Counted from the first letter of the stretch, positions 34,560 to 44,156 are shown. The stretch: DNA of 64,000 nucleotides from Planococcus koreensis (GCF_004761975.1 NZ_RQII01000028.1:1-64000); one strand, 5' to 3'. The notes: a model not told the origin generated them from the letters alone. Program-made: numbers and translations.

Positions 34560-35404
34560 GCCCCAGCCACCAATCCGTACCGCTCGGCAGCTGCGTAAAT
34601 CTGTTTGGCTTTCTCGATTACCGGACGATCGACCATTTTGCCGTCGAGCATAAAGACGCCGGCGCCTTTCGCTTCGTTGTCGGCATGCCACAAGACCTTC
34701 ACCGCCCAGTCGATTTGTTCCTGGGACGGGCTGTAGACTCCGTGAATCGTTTCGAGCTGCTTCGGATGGATTGCCATCTGGCCATTAAAGCCGAGCGCAC
34801 GCACCGATGCCGCCCGTTTCTGCAGGCTTTTGGCGTTGTGGACATCCGGAAAAACCGTATCATAGACGCCCTGTATGCCTGCCGCTTTTGCATGGGTGAC
34901 GATACGTGAGCGTGCATACAGCGCTTCTAAACCCGGTTCGGTCAGCGTCAAATCCAAATCCACCGCATAATCGATGGCACCGAACGCGACACCGCTGATG
35001 TAAGGGCTGCTGAAGATGTCTTCAAGCCGGACGATGCCCACCGCAGTCTCAATCAGCACGATCAGCTCGCCTTCGCTGCCCATGCGCTGCCACGTTTCAG
35101 CCGCTTGTTCGGCACTTTCCGTTTTCGGCAGCATAATGCCTGTGACGTATTTATGCTGCGCAAGCGCGGCGTCTTCGCGGTACCATTCCGTACCGAATTG
35201 ATTGATCCGCAAGAAAATCGGCGTCGCCGGCTTTTCAGCCAGTTCGTCGAGCGCCTCCGCGATGGTGTTGCGCGCGCTGGCTTTTTCGTCCGGATGCACG
35301 GCGTCTTCCAAATCCCATAGCAGCGCGTCGGCCCCGCTATTGATCGATTTCAATAAACGCTCTTTCTTCGTTCCCGGCGTAAACAATAAACTTCTATAAA
35401 TCAT
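34556..35404 (-). CDS. CitE-like acyl-CoA lyase (HpcH/HpaI superfamily)
   Basis: 282 residues. It begins IYRSLLFTPGTKKERLLKSINSGADALLWDLEDAVHPDEK, the CitE/citramalyl-CoA lyase signature with the metal-binding Glu/Asp, then LIETAVGIVRLEDI and FGAIDYAVDLDL. This family cleaves (3S)-malyl-CoA, citramalyl-CoA or related thioesters by a retro-Claisen step with Mg2+. The CoA-transferase gene 15 nt upstream would make the thioester. The exact substrate cannot be read from sequence. Confidence 0.88.
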   Translation of the reverse strand: MIYRSLLFTPGTKKERLLKSINSGADALLWDLEDAVHPDEKASARNTIAEALDELAEKPATPIFLRINQFGTEWYREDAALAQHKYVTGIMLPKTESAEQAAETWQRMGSEGELIVLIETAVGIVRLEDIFSSPYISGVAFGAIDYAVDLDLTLTEPGLEALYARSRIVTHAKAAGIQGVYDTVFPDVHNAKSLQKRAASVRALGFNGQMAIHPKQLETIHGVYSPSQEQIDWAVKVLWHADNEAKGAGVFMLDGKMVDRPVIEKAKQIYAAAERYGLVAGA

Positions 35405-35419
35405 CTTTCATCCTCCTCA

Positions 35420-36622
35420 TCAAATGATTCCGCCATTGCGCAGCTCTTCGATTTCCGCCGGCGTCAACCCCAATTCTTCATAAACCGCCTCGTTCGACGA
35501 GCCCAGTTCCAATCCCGCATGGCGGATTTCCCCCGGTGTCCGGGAAAGCTTCGGCGCTGCGTTGAGCATTTTCACTTTGCCGAAATGCGCATCGGGCACT
35601 TCGACAATATTATTGCGATGGATGAAATGCGGATCTTCCATGATTTCCTTTACGTTGTAAACCGGCGCGATCGTCGCTTCAAAACGGATAAAGCGCTCCA
35701 GGATTTCTTCCTGCGGAAACTGTTTCATCCAATCCGCAATGATTGCTTCAAGTTCATCGGCATGCTGCAGCCGCGCCTGGTTCGTAGCGAACTTCGGATC
35801 AGCGAGCAGCTCTTCGCGGCCGATCGCTTTGAAAATCCGTTCGACAATCGCCGGCGACGTACCCGAAATGGCGAGCCATTTACCGTCCTGTGTTTCGTAT
35901 AAATTCCGCGGCGCTGTCCAGCCGGTGCGGTTGCCTTTTCTTCCCGGAATGACGCCCAATTGATCGTATTCCATCACCTGGTTGCCGAGCATGCCCATCA
36001 ACGCCTCGTAGATCGGCAAGTCGATCGACTGCCCTTTGCCGTCTTCCGAATGATCCCGTTCGTAGACGGCCACCATCGTGGCATATGCCCCCATCATCGC
36101 CGTCGCGTAATCGGCGAGTGCGAAGCTCGGCAGCACCGGCCCGCGGTCCGGAAAGCCGTTGACCTGCGCAAAACCCGACATCGCTTCGGCTAAGGTGCCG
36201 AATCCCGGACGCTCTTTATACGGTCCATCTTCGCCGAAGCCCGACACTTTCACCAAAATCAGGCCGGGATTGTTTTTTGCTAGCGATTCATAGGTGATGT
36301 TCCATTTCGCAAGTGTCTGCGGCCTAAAATTGGTGATCACGATATCTGCCGTCTCTGCCAATTGGTGGAACAGCTCCTGCCCTTTTGGGGTGCTGAAGTT
36401 CAGCGTAATCGGCTTTTTATTGCGCGAAACCAGCTTCCATTCAAGCGACTCGCCGTCTTTGTGGCTGCCGGCATTGCGCAGCGGATCGCCGGCCGGATGT
36501 TCCACTTTGATCACTTCGGCGCCAAAATCGCCGAGGTAAGTCGCCAGCATCGGACCTGCCAGCACCGTCGATGCATCAATGACGCGCAGCCCTTCGAGCG
36601 GCAATTTTTTCTTGTCCTCCAT
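35420..36622 (-). CDS. CaiB/BaiF (class III) CoA-transferase
   Basis: 400 residues. The N-terminus LPLEGLRVIDASTVLAGPMLATYLGDFGAEVIKVEHPAGDPLR is the class III CoA-transferase signature; the catalytic Asp is expected in SFALADYATAMMGAYAT. It moves CoA between organic acids without ATP. First gene of the CoA-transferase/lyase/LacI operon, behind a well-formed promoter and palindromic operator. Likely activates a hydroxy-dicarboxylic acid for the CitE-like lyase, for example a citramalate- or malate-type compound. Confidence 0.9.
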   Translation of the reverse strand: MEDKKKLPLEGLRVIDASTVLAGPMLATYLGDFGAEVIKVEHPAGDPLRNAGSHKDGESLEWKLVSRNKKPITLNFSTPKGQELFHQLAETADIVITNFRPQTLAKWNITYESLAKNNPGLILVKVSGFGEDGPYKERPGFGTLAEAMSGFAQVNGFPDRGPVLPSFALADYATAMMGAYATMVAVYERDHSEDGKGQSIDLPIYEALMGMLGNQVMEYDQLGVIPGRKGNRTGWTAPRNLYETQDGKWLAISGTSPAIVERIFKAIGREELLADPKFATNQARLQHADELEAIIADWMKQFPQEEILERFIRFEATIAPVYNVKEIMEDPHFIHRNNIVEVPDAHFGKVKMLNAAPKLSRTPGEIRHAGLELGSSNEAVYEELGLTPAEIEELRNGGII

Positions 36623-36651
36623 TTTTCCATCCCCTTATTTTTTGCCGTGAT

Positions 36652-36710
36652 TTCTGAAAACGTTTTCAGAAGCTTTCGTCTATCATATATTTTATTCAGA
36701 AAAATGTAAA
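36652..36710 (-). promoter_or_regulatory. Promoter with perfect 20-bp LacI-type operator
   Basis: Minus strand: TTTACA (36,705-36,710), 17-bp spacer, TATGAT (36,682-36,687). Downstream, at 36,652-36,671, lies the perfect palindrome TTCTGAAAACGTTTTCAGAA with the central CG typical of LacI/PurR-family sites. It covers about +5 to +25, where a bound repressor blocks transcription of the CoA-transferase operon. Confidence 0.85.
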
Positions 36711-36725
36711 TACTTTCAAAATCCA

Positions 36726-36769
36726 TTAAAAATAGCGCAGCCGGCTGACTTTCAACCGGCTGCGCTATT
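36726..36769 (-). terminator. Terminator after the malate/tartrate dehydrogenase gene
   Basis: AATAGCGCAGCCGG pairs perfectly with CCGGCTGCGCTATT around an 11-nt loop; the minus strand continues TTTTTAATGG. It separates the dehydrogenase from the CoA-transferase operon downstream. Confidence 0.92.
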
Positions 36770-36790
36770 ATCATTTCTTCCTTATAAAAG

Positions 36791-37891
36791 TCAGTGTGCT
36801 TGTTCTTTCACTTTTGCCAAGTTCTGAATGATTGCGTCTGTCACTTCGACCGTATCATAGGTCCCGCCAAGGTCGCGTGTCAGGATGCCTTGCCTTGTCG
36901 TTTCTGCAATGGCGTTGTTCAAGCGGGCCGCTTCTTCTGCCAAACCCAGGTGGTCCAGCATCAGCGCCGCACTGCCAATCGTGCCGATCGGGTTGGCGAC
37001 GCCTTTCCCAGCGATGTCCGGAGCAGAGCCGTGGACCGATTCAAACATGCTCGGCGTCCGCCGTTCCGGATTCAAGTTGGCGCTTGCAGCGACGCCAAGG
37101 CTTCCGGCGAGCGCGCTGCCGAGATCCGACAAAATGTCAGCAAACAGATTAGAAGCGACGACCACTTCGAGCTCTTCCGGATGCAAGACAAACTCTGCAG
37201 CCATCGCATCAACGAGCCGCTGATCTGTTTCGACATCCGGGTAATCTTTGCTGACGCGTGCAAACACTTCGTCCCACAGCACCATGCCGTATTGCTGGGC
37301 ATTGCTCTTCGTGACGCTCGTCACTTTTTTCCGGTCGCGCGTCCGCGCCAAATCGAATGCAAAACGGATAATCCGCTCGCAGCCTTTTTCCGTGAACAAC
37401 GCCGATTGGACAGCGACTTCATTGCCCGTGCCCCGCCCGGCAAAATTGCGTCCGCCGATCCCGGAATATTCCCCTTCTGAATTCTCGCGCACCAGCACCC
37501 AATTCAAATTGTCGACATCCGGATGATTCAGCCTTCTCGGCACCCCCGGCAAAAATTCAACCGGCCGGATATTCGCCCATTGGTCGAATCCTTGGCAGAT
37601 CGCCAGGCGCAGGCCCCATAAACTGATGTGGTCCGGCACTCCCGGGAAGCCGACAGCGCCAAAGTAAATGGCATCGTGATTGCGGATCTGCTCCAAACCG
37701 TCTTCGTCCATCATTTTGCCGTTCTCCAAATAATATTCGCAGCCCCATGGAAAATAATCGCTTTCAAAAGAAAATTTGCCTTCGGATTCTTCCGCCATAT
37801 GCTCCAGTACGCGCATGCCTTCCCGCACAACTTCTTTCCCAATGCCATCGCCCGGAATAACCGCTAGCCTAAATGTTTTCGCTTCGCCCAT
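36791..37891 (-). CDS. Tartrate/D-malate-type dehydrogenase (isocitrate dehydrogenase family)
   Basis: 366 residues from the ATG at 37,891 (GGGGG 8 nt upstream; a TTG 6 nt earlier is possible). Isopropylmalate/isocitrate dehydrogenase fold: LAVIPGDGIGKEVVREGMRVLE, RENSEGEYSGIGGR, TSVTKSNAQQYGMVLWDE and NLFADILSDLGSALAGSLGVA. The active-site pattern and length fit the DmlA/TtuC group that oxidises and decarboxylates D-malate, tartrate or 3-alkylmalates with NAD and Mn2+/K+. Own promoter, with a GntR regulator directly upstream. Confidence 0.88.
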   Translation of the reverse strand: MGEAKTFRLAVIPGDGIGKEVVREGMRVLEHMAEESEGKFSFESDYFPWGCEYYLENGKMMDEDGLEQIRNHDAIYFGAVGFPGVPDHISLWGLRLAICQGFDQWANIRPVEFLPGVPRRLNHPDVDNLNWVLVRENSEGEYSGIGGRNFAGRGTGNEVAVQSALFTEKGCERIIRFAFDLARTRDRKKVTSVTKSNAQQYGMVLWDEVFARVSKDYPDVETDQRLVDAMAAEFVLHPEELEVVVASNLFADILSDLGSALAGSLGVAASANLNPERRTPSMFESVHGSAPDIAGKGVANPIGTIGSAALMLDHLGLAEEAARLNNAIAETTRQGILTRDLGGTYDTVEVTDAIIQNLAKVKEQAH

Positions 37892-37945
37892 TTTCAATTC
37901 CCCCTGTCGTCGCCATCGCTGGCCGTTTGATATGTGTTACAGAGT

Positions 37946-38058
37946 ATATTAGTTTAATGCATACGTTAATGTCAATAATATTTTAAATTTTATAAAAATA
38001 AAGTATTTATTGTTGTTAAATTTATATTTTTTAATAAATTTAAAATTAACGTATACGC
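37946..38058 (-). promoter_or_regulatory. Dehydrogenase promoter with two ACGTATGC/ACGTATAC sites
   Basis: TTGACA (37,970-37,975), 18-bp spacer, TAATAT (37,946-37,951). The spacer contains TTAACGTATGCATTAA, an imperfect palindrome placed so that a bound protein would hide the promoter. A related element, GCGTATACGTTAAT, lies at 38,045-38,058 in opposite orientation. The GntR protein encoded just upstream is the obvious candidate to bind both and could loop the DNA between them. Confidence 0.65.
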
Positions 38059-38075
38059 AAATGACTGTTGAAATA

Positions 38076-38114
38076 AAATAACGGCCTGCTCCTATAAAAG
38101 GCAGGCCGTTATTT
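38076..38114 (-). terminator. Terminator overlapping the end of the GntR gene
   Basis: AAATAACGGCCTGC and GCAGGCCGTTATTT form a perfect 14-bp stem with an 11-nt loop, starting inside the last codons of the GntR gene. Ends that gene before the dehydrogenase promoter. Confidence 0.88.
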
Positions 38115-38825
38115 ATTGACGATTTCGGTATTATTGATTTCATCAAGCACTTCGAGAATTTCCTTCTGTGCGCGTTTTCGGTGGGATTCGATCAGCATGC
38201 TTGCAGCTTTGCCGTCTTTTGCCCGCATGCAGAAAACAATCGCTTTATGTTCAGTAATCGATTGCAGCAGAATTGGCCGCTTCTCGATTGTAAACAGCCT
38301 TGCCCGGTAAGATTGATCCGCAAAGCTGTCGATGACAGCTTTCAGGCGTTTATTATGGGCATAGTCAATAATCGCCGTGTGAAACAAATCATCCAGCAGC
38401 GACCATTGTTTCAAATCTTCATTCAGCAAAGCCACTTGCTGTTCCTCGATGATGGCATCCAGATGGTCCAGCTCAGCGTCAGTGGCGTTTTCGGTTGCTG
38501 TTTCGATAGCCAAACTGTCCAGCGTCGTGATGATTTCATAGACTTCTTTCAAATCTTTCTGCTCGATTGGCGCTACAATAAAACCTCTCCGCGGAACCAG
38601 ACGCAAAACGCCTTCGAGTTCCAATCTCACCAGCGCTTCCCGGACAGGCGTGCGGCTCATCTGCAGGGCTTCACTGATTTCGCGTTCCAGCAGGGCTGTG
38701 CCCGGCGGCAGGATCAAATCCCGAATGGCGAGCCGAATCGTGTGGTAGGCCCGTTGGGGAAGGCGGTATTCATCCATTCCGTTTAAATTCCGAATGAATA
38801 GCTGAAGTTCTTCTTCCATATTCAT
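38109..38825 (-). CDS. GntR-family (FCD) transcriptional regulator
   Basis: 238 residues from the ATG at 38,825, 9 nt after GGAGTG (a longer frame begins 11 codons earlier). The N-terminal winged helix is RLAIRDLILPPGTALLEREISEALQMSRTPVREALVRLELEGVLRLVPRRG. The C-terminal FCD effector domain is all-helical (DLFHTAIIDYAHNKRLKAVI, with metal-binding His). It likely controls the neighbouring dehydrogenase through the ACGTATGC-type sites, responding to a hydroxy acid. Confidence 0.9.
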   Translation of the reverse strand: MNMEEELQLFIRNLNGMDEYRLPQRAYHTIRLAIRDLILPPGTALLEREISEALQMSRTPVREALVRLELEGVLRLVPRRGFIVAPIEQKDLKEVYEIITTLDSLAIETATENATDAELDHLDAIIEEQQVALLNEDLKQWSLLDDLFHTAIIDYAHNKRLKAVIDSFADQSYRARLFTIEKRPILLQSITEHKAIVFCMRAKDGKAASMLIESHRKRAQKEILEVLDEINNTEIVNK

Positions 38826-39007
38826 GCGCTGCTTCACTCCAAACCATTCCAGATTCACCTTTAAGCCATCTTGGCATTAGCAATGTCCATCTATTATAAC
38901 GACAATGAAATTTTGTGACAACGGCAAGTGTGAATGCTCCGGGCGATTGGACGCAGAAAAAACTCCCGGCCAACAAACCAGGAGCGTCTCTTTGCAGAAT
39001 CCAAAAC

Positions 39008-39982
39008 TTATACCTCTTCCAGCCGGTCCGTTGCCGGCGGCGGAGTGATGGAAAGATTGGAAATTTCCTTGCGCCATTCCGGTGTCATATCGATGTCGAG
39101 CGCCGCAAGCGATGGTTCCAGCTGCTCCAAATTGCGTGCGCCGATAATCGGCGCGGTGACCGCCGGATTCGCCATCGTCCAGGCCACAGCGAGTGATGCC
39201 GGATGGTGGCCCTTTTCGTCCGCATGCTGCGTAAAACGGTCAGCGATGCGGTAATAGGCTTCTTCGGCATAGCGCTTTTCGTAGTTTTTCTGTTCAACGA
39301 GCCTACCCTGCTCCGGCTTTTTGCCGCTGCCGTATTTGCCGGTAAGCAAACCGCCGCCAAGTGGGCTGTATGTGATGACGCCCATGTTTTCAGCGGCGGC
39401 GAGCGGCAGGATTTCCACTTCTGCCTGGCGCTTCACCAGATTGTACATCGGCTGGACGCATTCAAAGCGCGCCAGGCTTTCTTTATAGGAAATGCCGAGT
39501 GCCGTGGCGATTTGCCAGGCCGCCCAATTGCTGACAGCCGGATACAGAATTTTCCCTTGGCGCTGGAGATCATCCATCGCCCGCAGCGTCTCCTCGATCG
39601 GCGTCTCCTGATCGAACGCATGCACAAAATAAAATTCAATGCGGTCCGTATTCAGCCGCTTCAGGCTCTTCTCGACTTCCTTGACGATGTGGCGGCGCGA
39701 CAATCCGCGGTCATTGACGCCTTGGCCAGTCGGTCCATTCACTTTCGTCGTCAACACCAAGTCATCCCGGCTGTCTGCGATGCACCTTCCCAGGATTTCT
39801 TCCGCTGCGCCTTTATTGTAGACATTCGCAGAGTCAAAAAAATTGATGCCGGCTTCCCGGCAGCGATTGAACATCGCCCGTGAAGTTTCTTCATCGGCGT
39901 TGCCGCCAAATGACATCGTCCCAAAACAAAGGCTCGATACTTTAATGCCCGTTTTTCCAAGCGTCCGGTATTCCATAGACAT
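39008..39982 (-). CDS. Aldo/keto reductase
   Basis: 324 residues. TIM-barrel AKR with the catalytic set visible: Asp and Tyr in NFFDSANVYNKGAAEEIL, Lys in LVLTTKVNGP, His in EFYFVHAFDQETP. The C-terminal cofactor region AVTAPIIGARNLEQL binds NADP. Substrate unknown; it reduces aldehydes or ketones. It lies 46 nt downstream of the broken MFS carrier and probably shares its promoter at 41,440. Confidence 0.92.
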   Translation of the reverse strand: MSMEYRTLGKTGIKVSSLCFGTMSFGGNADEETSRAMFNRCREAGINFFDSANVYNKGAAEEILGRCIADSRDDLVLTTKVNGPTGQGVNDRGLSRRHIVKEVEKSLKRLNTDRIEFYFVHAFDQETPIEETLRAMDDLQRQGKILYPAVSNWAAWQIATALGISYKESLARFECVQPMYNLVKRQAEVEILPLAAAENMGVITYSPLGGGLLTGKYGSGKKPEQGRLVEQKNYEKRYAEEAYYRIADRFTQHADEKGHHPASLAVAWTMANPAVTAPIIGARNLEQLEPSLAALDIDMTPEWRKEISNLSITPPPATDRLEEV

Positions 39983-40028
39983 TCCTCCATTTTAAATTAA
40001 TCAAATCGAATTCTATTTCGATACTGGT

Positions 40029-41281
40029 TTACCCTTTCGTATATGCCTTTCCTTCTCTTTTCACAATCGCCATCGCCCACAGCAACAGGACAATGACTAC
40101 TGCAAGGACAGCAGCGAGAAACAGCCAGCCGAACGTGAACGAACCGGTCACATCCACAATGTAACCGAACAGCGGCGGCCCAAGAATGACGCCCCAGGAG
40201 CCGAGCATCAGGCTGAAGCCGCTGGCGATTCCAGCCTGCTTCACTGGAACCAGCTCGGTGGCGGCGTTCATCCAGACTCCGTTGAAACCCGAAATGCAGA
40301 AACCGAAAGCGATGGTGATGGGCACCATCACCCAAAACACCGTTCCCGGCGGAAGCTGGCTGATCCCGAGCGAGATGACTATCGACAAAGCCGCAATGAT
40401 GGCCATGACGATGATCCGCTTTCCTTGAAAAACATGGTCGCTGATCATCCCCCATGCGATGCGGCCGAACGAGCCGCTCACTTCTGAAATCACCAGCAGC
40501 ATGCCCGCTGACACGAGACCGATGCCGATGTATTCATAAGCGAACAGCACCAAGTATGTATTCAAGATCAATTGGCTCCCGCTCAGCCCCATAGCGGCGA
40601 TGCTGACCAGCACCAGCGGCTTTTCCTTGAACATCTGCAGAATCGAAGCCAGCAAACGCGCCGGCGCCTCTGCAGATTCCACTTTCGAATCGTCTTCCGG
40701 CGGGTCGGAATAAAACCGGTAAGCAAGGATACCCGTGAGGATCAGCAGCAGGCAGGCCCCAAAAAGCACCGGACGCCATCCCCAAACAGTCGCGGCCGGA
40801 AGCAGCAAAAGCGCTGCCAGGGCAGATCCCAGCGTCACGCCCATCTGTTTGATGCCCATAGCGGTTCCCCGCTTTTCAGAAAACCAGTGATGATGCCTTT
40901 ATTCGATGTCGGATGCATAGCGCCATAGCCGACACCGCCCAGCACCACCAGGAACAGGACCACCGCATAGAGGGAAGTCAGCGTCATCAGGATAAAGGAC
41001 ACACCCAGGCATAGCGATAACAGGAACAACAGCTTTTTCGAACCGATTCGGTCCACTAAGAACCCTGCGGGAATCGCAATTGCCGATTGCCCCAAGAACA
41101 AGGCTGCAGGAAGCATGCCAATCTGCGCTTTTGTCAGCGACAAATCCTCTCCGATTAGCACACCAAGAGGAGCTAGGCTTCTCCCGATAAATGCCACCAT
41201 GATCTGGGCAATCAGCAGCCACGTTAGCATGCGCCACGGATTGATGGCGAATAATGCATCTTCGCGAATGGTTTTGTTCAT
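40029..41281 (-). pseudogene. MFS transporter, single-base frameshift
   Basis: Major facilitator with about 12 membrane helices in total (about 417 residues). The first part (41,281 to about 40,880) covers helices 1-5 and ends STLR-like MHPTSNKGIITGF. Then the frame shifts and the protein continues as SEKRGTAMGIKQMGVTLGSALAALL to 40,029. Adding one T to the run at 40,880-40,883 (minus strand) rebuilds the conserved GIITGFSEKRGTAMGIKQMG loop. Likely carrier for the organic acid used by neighbouring enzymes. Whether it is a dead gene or a sequence error cannot be told here. Confidence 0.85.
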
Positions 41282-41439
41282 TTAGACTCATCTCTTTTTG
41301 CCGGCTCTGGCAGAAATCCCACTATTTCGTCGGCGGTTATTTTGGACTGGCTCCACTGGACGGCCGTATTCCGGCGTGGACATTCGGGCTTCAACAGCGC
41401 CATAGATTTTCGAAGCCACCTTTTCGTCAGTGTACGTCC

Positions 41440-41468
41440 ATTATTGCGGACATCCCAATCGGAGTCAA
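41440..41468 (-). promoter_or_regulatory. Candidate promoter for MFS/aldo-keto reductase unit
   Basis: TTGACT (41,463-41,468), 17-bp spacer, AATAAT (41,440-41,445) on the minus strand. The leader to the ATG at 41,281 would be about 150 nt. Apart from this, the terminator at 41,520 and some short GC-rich repeats, nothing else is seen in the 407-bp gap between 41,282 and 41,688. Confidence 0.5.
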
Positions 41469-41519
41469 TTCAGTTGTTTAATTATTCTGATTAATCGTTT
41501 CACCTTTTCGGTTTTAAGG

Positions 41520-41547
41520 CAAAAAAAAGCAGCCTCTAGGGCTGCTT
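41520..41547 (-). terminator. Terminator after the first amidase gene
   Basis: AAGCAGCC, short loop, GGGCTGCTT, with eight A on the plus strand giving a T-run for leftward transcripts. About 140 nt past the amidase stop. Confidence 0.8.
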
Positions 41548-41688
41548 CAACTGAAAATGAAAGAACTTTTATCGATATTAATTTTAACTTTTTCCAAAGC
41601 TTAAGATATGAATTGCAATACGAACATTTCCCTTGTTCTTTTCCATAATTGAAGAGAACAACGTTTCCGGCTCACCCTCCATTCTACT

Positions 41689-43185
41689 CTAGCGGGAAAA
41701 CACCGGGTTCCCTTTTTGTCCGACCCACAAAGCTGTCTGTTCCATCTGCAATGCCAGAGCAAGCAGTCGATGGTCCTCGCCTTTTGCAGCCATAAACTGC
41801 ACGCCGATCGGCAAGCCGCCATCAGAAACATGGACCGGCACCGACATTGCCGGCTGTCCCGTCAAGTTCGCGAGTTGGGTATACGGCGTATAAGTGAGGC
41901 TCGGCAAAAACATTTCATAGATCAAGCCCTGCTGCGCATCCATCGTCTGCGCCGCCGAAAAACGTGCCAGGAGATCCGTTCGCGACGCAGTGGTATGCGT
42001 CAGCTCGCCGATTTTCGGTGCGGTATAAGCGGTGGCAGGCGTCAAATAAAAGTCGTAGCGCTGATGGAGCTCGGCCATTTTAGCAGCGGCCGTATCCCAA
42101 GAAGCCAGGCTGGCCGAATAATCAGCAGCCGATACCCTTTTGCCCGCTTCACTCAGGAGCCACGACTCGATTTCCATATCTCCAGCCTCCAATGCGCGTC
42201 CGGACATGCGGCCAAGATTGCGTGCGAGCAGCGCCATCTCCCCGCTGTTCATCAAATAATAATCCTGCATCAAGCGGATGCCGTCGATGCCATTGGATGC
42301 CTCTTCCACTTCATGCCCTTGCTGCAGCAGCCATTGGACCGTTTTCTGAAGCGCATCTTTTGCGTCCTGCGAAACGGGCGTGCCGACTGGCGAGTCGGCG
42401 GCAACGGCGATTCGCAATTTGCGTTCCGGCTGCTGCTTGAAAAGTCCGCTGTATTTCCCGGGAAATAAAGGCGTCTGGAATGCAGCTTCCGGTTGAACCG
42501 TCTGCAGCACATCCAGCAGCGCGCAACTATCACGTACCGTTCGTGTTAATGCAAAATCGATGGAAGCGCCTTGCCATTGCCGGCCAGTCCCCGGTCCGAC
42601 CGGCGTCCGACCGCGTGTCGGCTTCAAGCCAAAGAGCCCGGTGAACGAAGCTGGGATGCGGATCGAACCGCCTCCATCGCTGGCACCTGCCATCGGCACA
42701 ATGCCCGACGCCACAGCTGCAGCCGCACCGCCGCTTGAACCGCCTGGCGAATAATCCGGGTTCCACGGATTGCGCGATGGACCGTAAAGCTCCGGTTCGC
42801 TGATATTCTTCAAGCCGAATTCCGGCGTATTCGTATGGCCGATGAATGATAGCCCCGCTGCTCCCAACCGGGAAACGAAATGGGAATCGCGCTGCGCAAC
42901 AGATCCCCCCAATAATTTCGAGCCAGCCGTCAACGGTTCTCCTGCCAGCGACTGCGAAATATTTTTAAGCGCCATTGGAACGCCACCAAAAAGGCCGTCT
43001 TGGCTTTTTGCCAATGCTGCAAAAGCTTGTTCTTGGCGCACCGAAGTGAAAGCATTCAATTCCGGTTCCAGCTGCTCAAGGCGTTCAAAGGAAAGTGCCA
43101 GCAATTCTGCCGGCGTCACTTCCTTGCTGCGCACCAATTGCGCCATTGCGGTGCCATCCAATGTTAAATAGGTCTGTAAATCCAT
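41689..43185 (-). CDS. Amidase signature-family hydrolase
   Basis: 498 residues from the ATG at 43,185 (ACGGGGGAAACG just before it; the longer frame has no ribosome site). The amidase signature is complete: catalytic Lys in [11 protein letters not shown], the Ser-rich loop [17 protein letters not shown] and the nucleophile region [24 protein letters not shown]. It cleaves a carboxamide of unknown identity and is cytoplasmic. Single-gene unit with its own terminator; a second amidase sits at 51.4 kb in the large hydrolase operon. Confidence 0.93.
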   Translation of the reverse strand: MDLQTYLTLDGTAMAQLVRSKEVTPAELLALSFERLEQLEPELNAFTSVRQEQAFAALAKSQDGLFGGVPMALKNISQSLAGEPLTAGSKLLGGSVAQRDSHFVSRLGAAGLSFIGHTNTPEFGLKNISEPELYGPSRNPWNPDYSPGGSSGGAAAAVASGIVPMAGASDGGGSIRIPASFTGLFGLKPTRGRTPVGPGTGRQWQGASIDFALTRTVRDSCALLDVLQTVQPEAAFQTPLFPGKYSGLFKQQPERKLRIAVAADSPVGTPVSQDAKDALQKTVQWLLQQGHEVEEASNGIDGIRLMQDYYLMNSGEMALLARNLGRMSGRALEAGDMEIESWLLSEAGKRVSAADYSASLASWDTAAAKMAELHQRYDFYLTPATAYTAPKIGELTHTTASRTDLLARFSAAQTMDAQQGLIYEMFLPSLTYTPYTQLANLTGQPAMSVPVHVSDGGLPIGVQFMAAKGEDHRLLALALQMEQTALWVGQKGNPVFSR

Positions 43186-43251
43186 CGTTTCCCCCGTTCC
43201 GGCTCTTTGGGCCGCATTTTTATCAATCTCTGTAAAAATCATACCATGAGT

Positions 43252-43283
43252 AAAAAAAGCCTTCCGCATGAACGGAAAGCTTT
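43252..43283 (-). terminator. Terminator after the small conserved gene at 43.3 kb
   Basis: AAAGCTTTCCG, 6-nt loop, CGGAAGGCTTTTTTT on the minus strand. It ends the gene at 43,299 before the amidase promoter region. Confidence 0.85.
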
Positions 43284-43298
43284 CCAGCAGGCAATAGG

Positions 43299-43535
43299 TT
43301 ACTCATCATCCGGGAGTTCCATGATCTTGATCGTCTTAAAGCCGAGGATCACCTTGAAATTCAAGCCCCAATTGACTGAAATCATATCCAGCTCGGAGTC
43401 TGTGACCTTGAAATGCATGACAGTGTCGTGATCGCTATCGACGACGATATAGGCATTAGCGTTCGTAAACAGCGTGAAAGATTTATGCGCGATCAAAGTC
43501 CAGCCATGTTTCAGGCCGTGGCTCTTGTTGCCCAT
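43299..43535 (-). CDS. Small hypothetical protein
   Basis: 78 residues from the ATG at 43,535 (GGGGGGAGAGCC before it). Not recognised. It has regular beta-type repeats (WTLIAHKSFTLFTN, AYIVVDSDHDTVMHFKV, FKVILGFKTIKIMEL) suggesting a small beta-barrel or PilZ/PH-like fold. Soluble, acidic tail. Stands alone with its own terminator. Confidence 0.7.
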   Translation of the reverse strand: MGNKSHGLKHGWTLIAHKSFTLFTNANAYIVVDSDHDTVMHFKVTDSELDMISVNWGLNFKVILGFKTIKIMELPDDE

Positions 43536-43677
43536 GGCTCTCCCCCCTTTTCTTGGATTATAGCCCATAACGGCCTCTTTGCGGAAACTTTCGGAAGAAT
43601 GGTTATCTCAAAAAACTTTTCATCTCATGGTTACTCTTCTATAATGGGGAGAGTCTGAAAAAAGTAGGTTTTAATGA

Positions 43678-44034
43678 ATGGAACAAATTTTTTGGTTTAT
43701 CTATGCAGCTTTTCTCGGCACTGCGACTGTCGGCTTCATCCTCCACAGCGGGCCGTTGAATTTTCCGGTCAAGTTTGACCTCGTGGTTTCTGTCATCACC
43801 TGGATCGGCTTGTTCGGCTTTGTCACCCAAAACCAGATTTTCGAACCGATCGTCTGGAAGTTCGTCTTTTTCGGCGGCCTCGCCTGGGATATCATTTTTG
43901 CCTTCAAACTGAAAAAACAGTTTGAGCATGAGCGCGAAGAAGTCGCGGGTCCGACAGGCACGTTTTTCGTCGCGCTGTCGACTGCTCTTTTCTTAGGTCC
44001 TCTGTATTACGGCTTATTCCAATATGCATTTTAA
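43678..44034 (+). CDS. Hypothetical membrane protein
   Basis: 118 residues with four membrane helices: residues ~3-22, 33-51, 57-77 and 94-115. A short charged loop (KLKKQFEHEREEVAG) lies between helices 3 and 4. No known domain seen. It is a single gene between the divergent small gene and the lipoprotein gene, followed by a terminator. Confidence 0.75.
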   Translation: MEQIFWFIYAAFLGTATVGFILHSGPLNFPVKFDLVVSVITWIGLFGFVTQNQIFEPIVWKFVFFGGLAWDIIFAFKLKKQFEHEREEVAGPTGTFFVALSTALFLGPLYYGLFQYAF

Positions 44035-44035
44035 A

Positions 44036-44073
44036 CAAAAGGGTTTTCCGAATAAGGGAAGCCCTTTTTTATT
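44036..44073 (+). terminator. Terminator after the membrane protein gene
   Basis: AAAGGG-TTTTCC, short loop, GGGAAGCCCTTTTTTATTTT, directly after the stop codon. Confidence 0.85.
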
Positions 44074-44156
44074 TTGTCCGTAAAAGTGAAAATGTCATTT
44101 GTTTGTGGATCTCTATTGGAATATGATGGGGATAACAAGAATAAGGGAGCGATTGG

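Noticed and set aside
38866-38880. GCCATCTTGGC inverted repeat before the GntR gene at 38.8 kb as an operator
   Set aside because: Only 4-5 bp arms and no second copy in the region; too weak to list as a feature.
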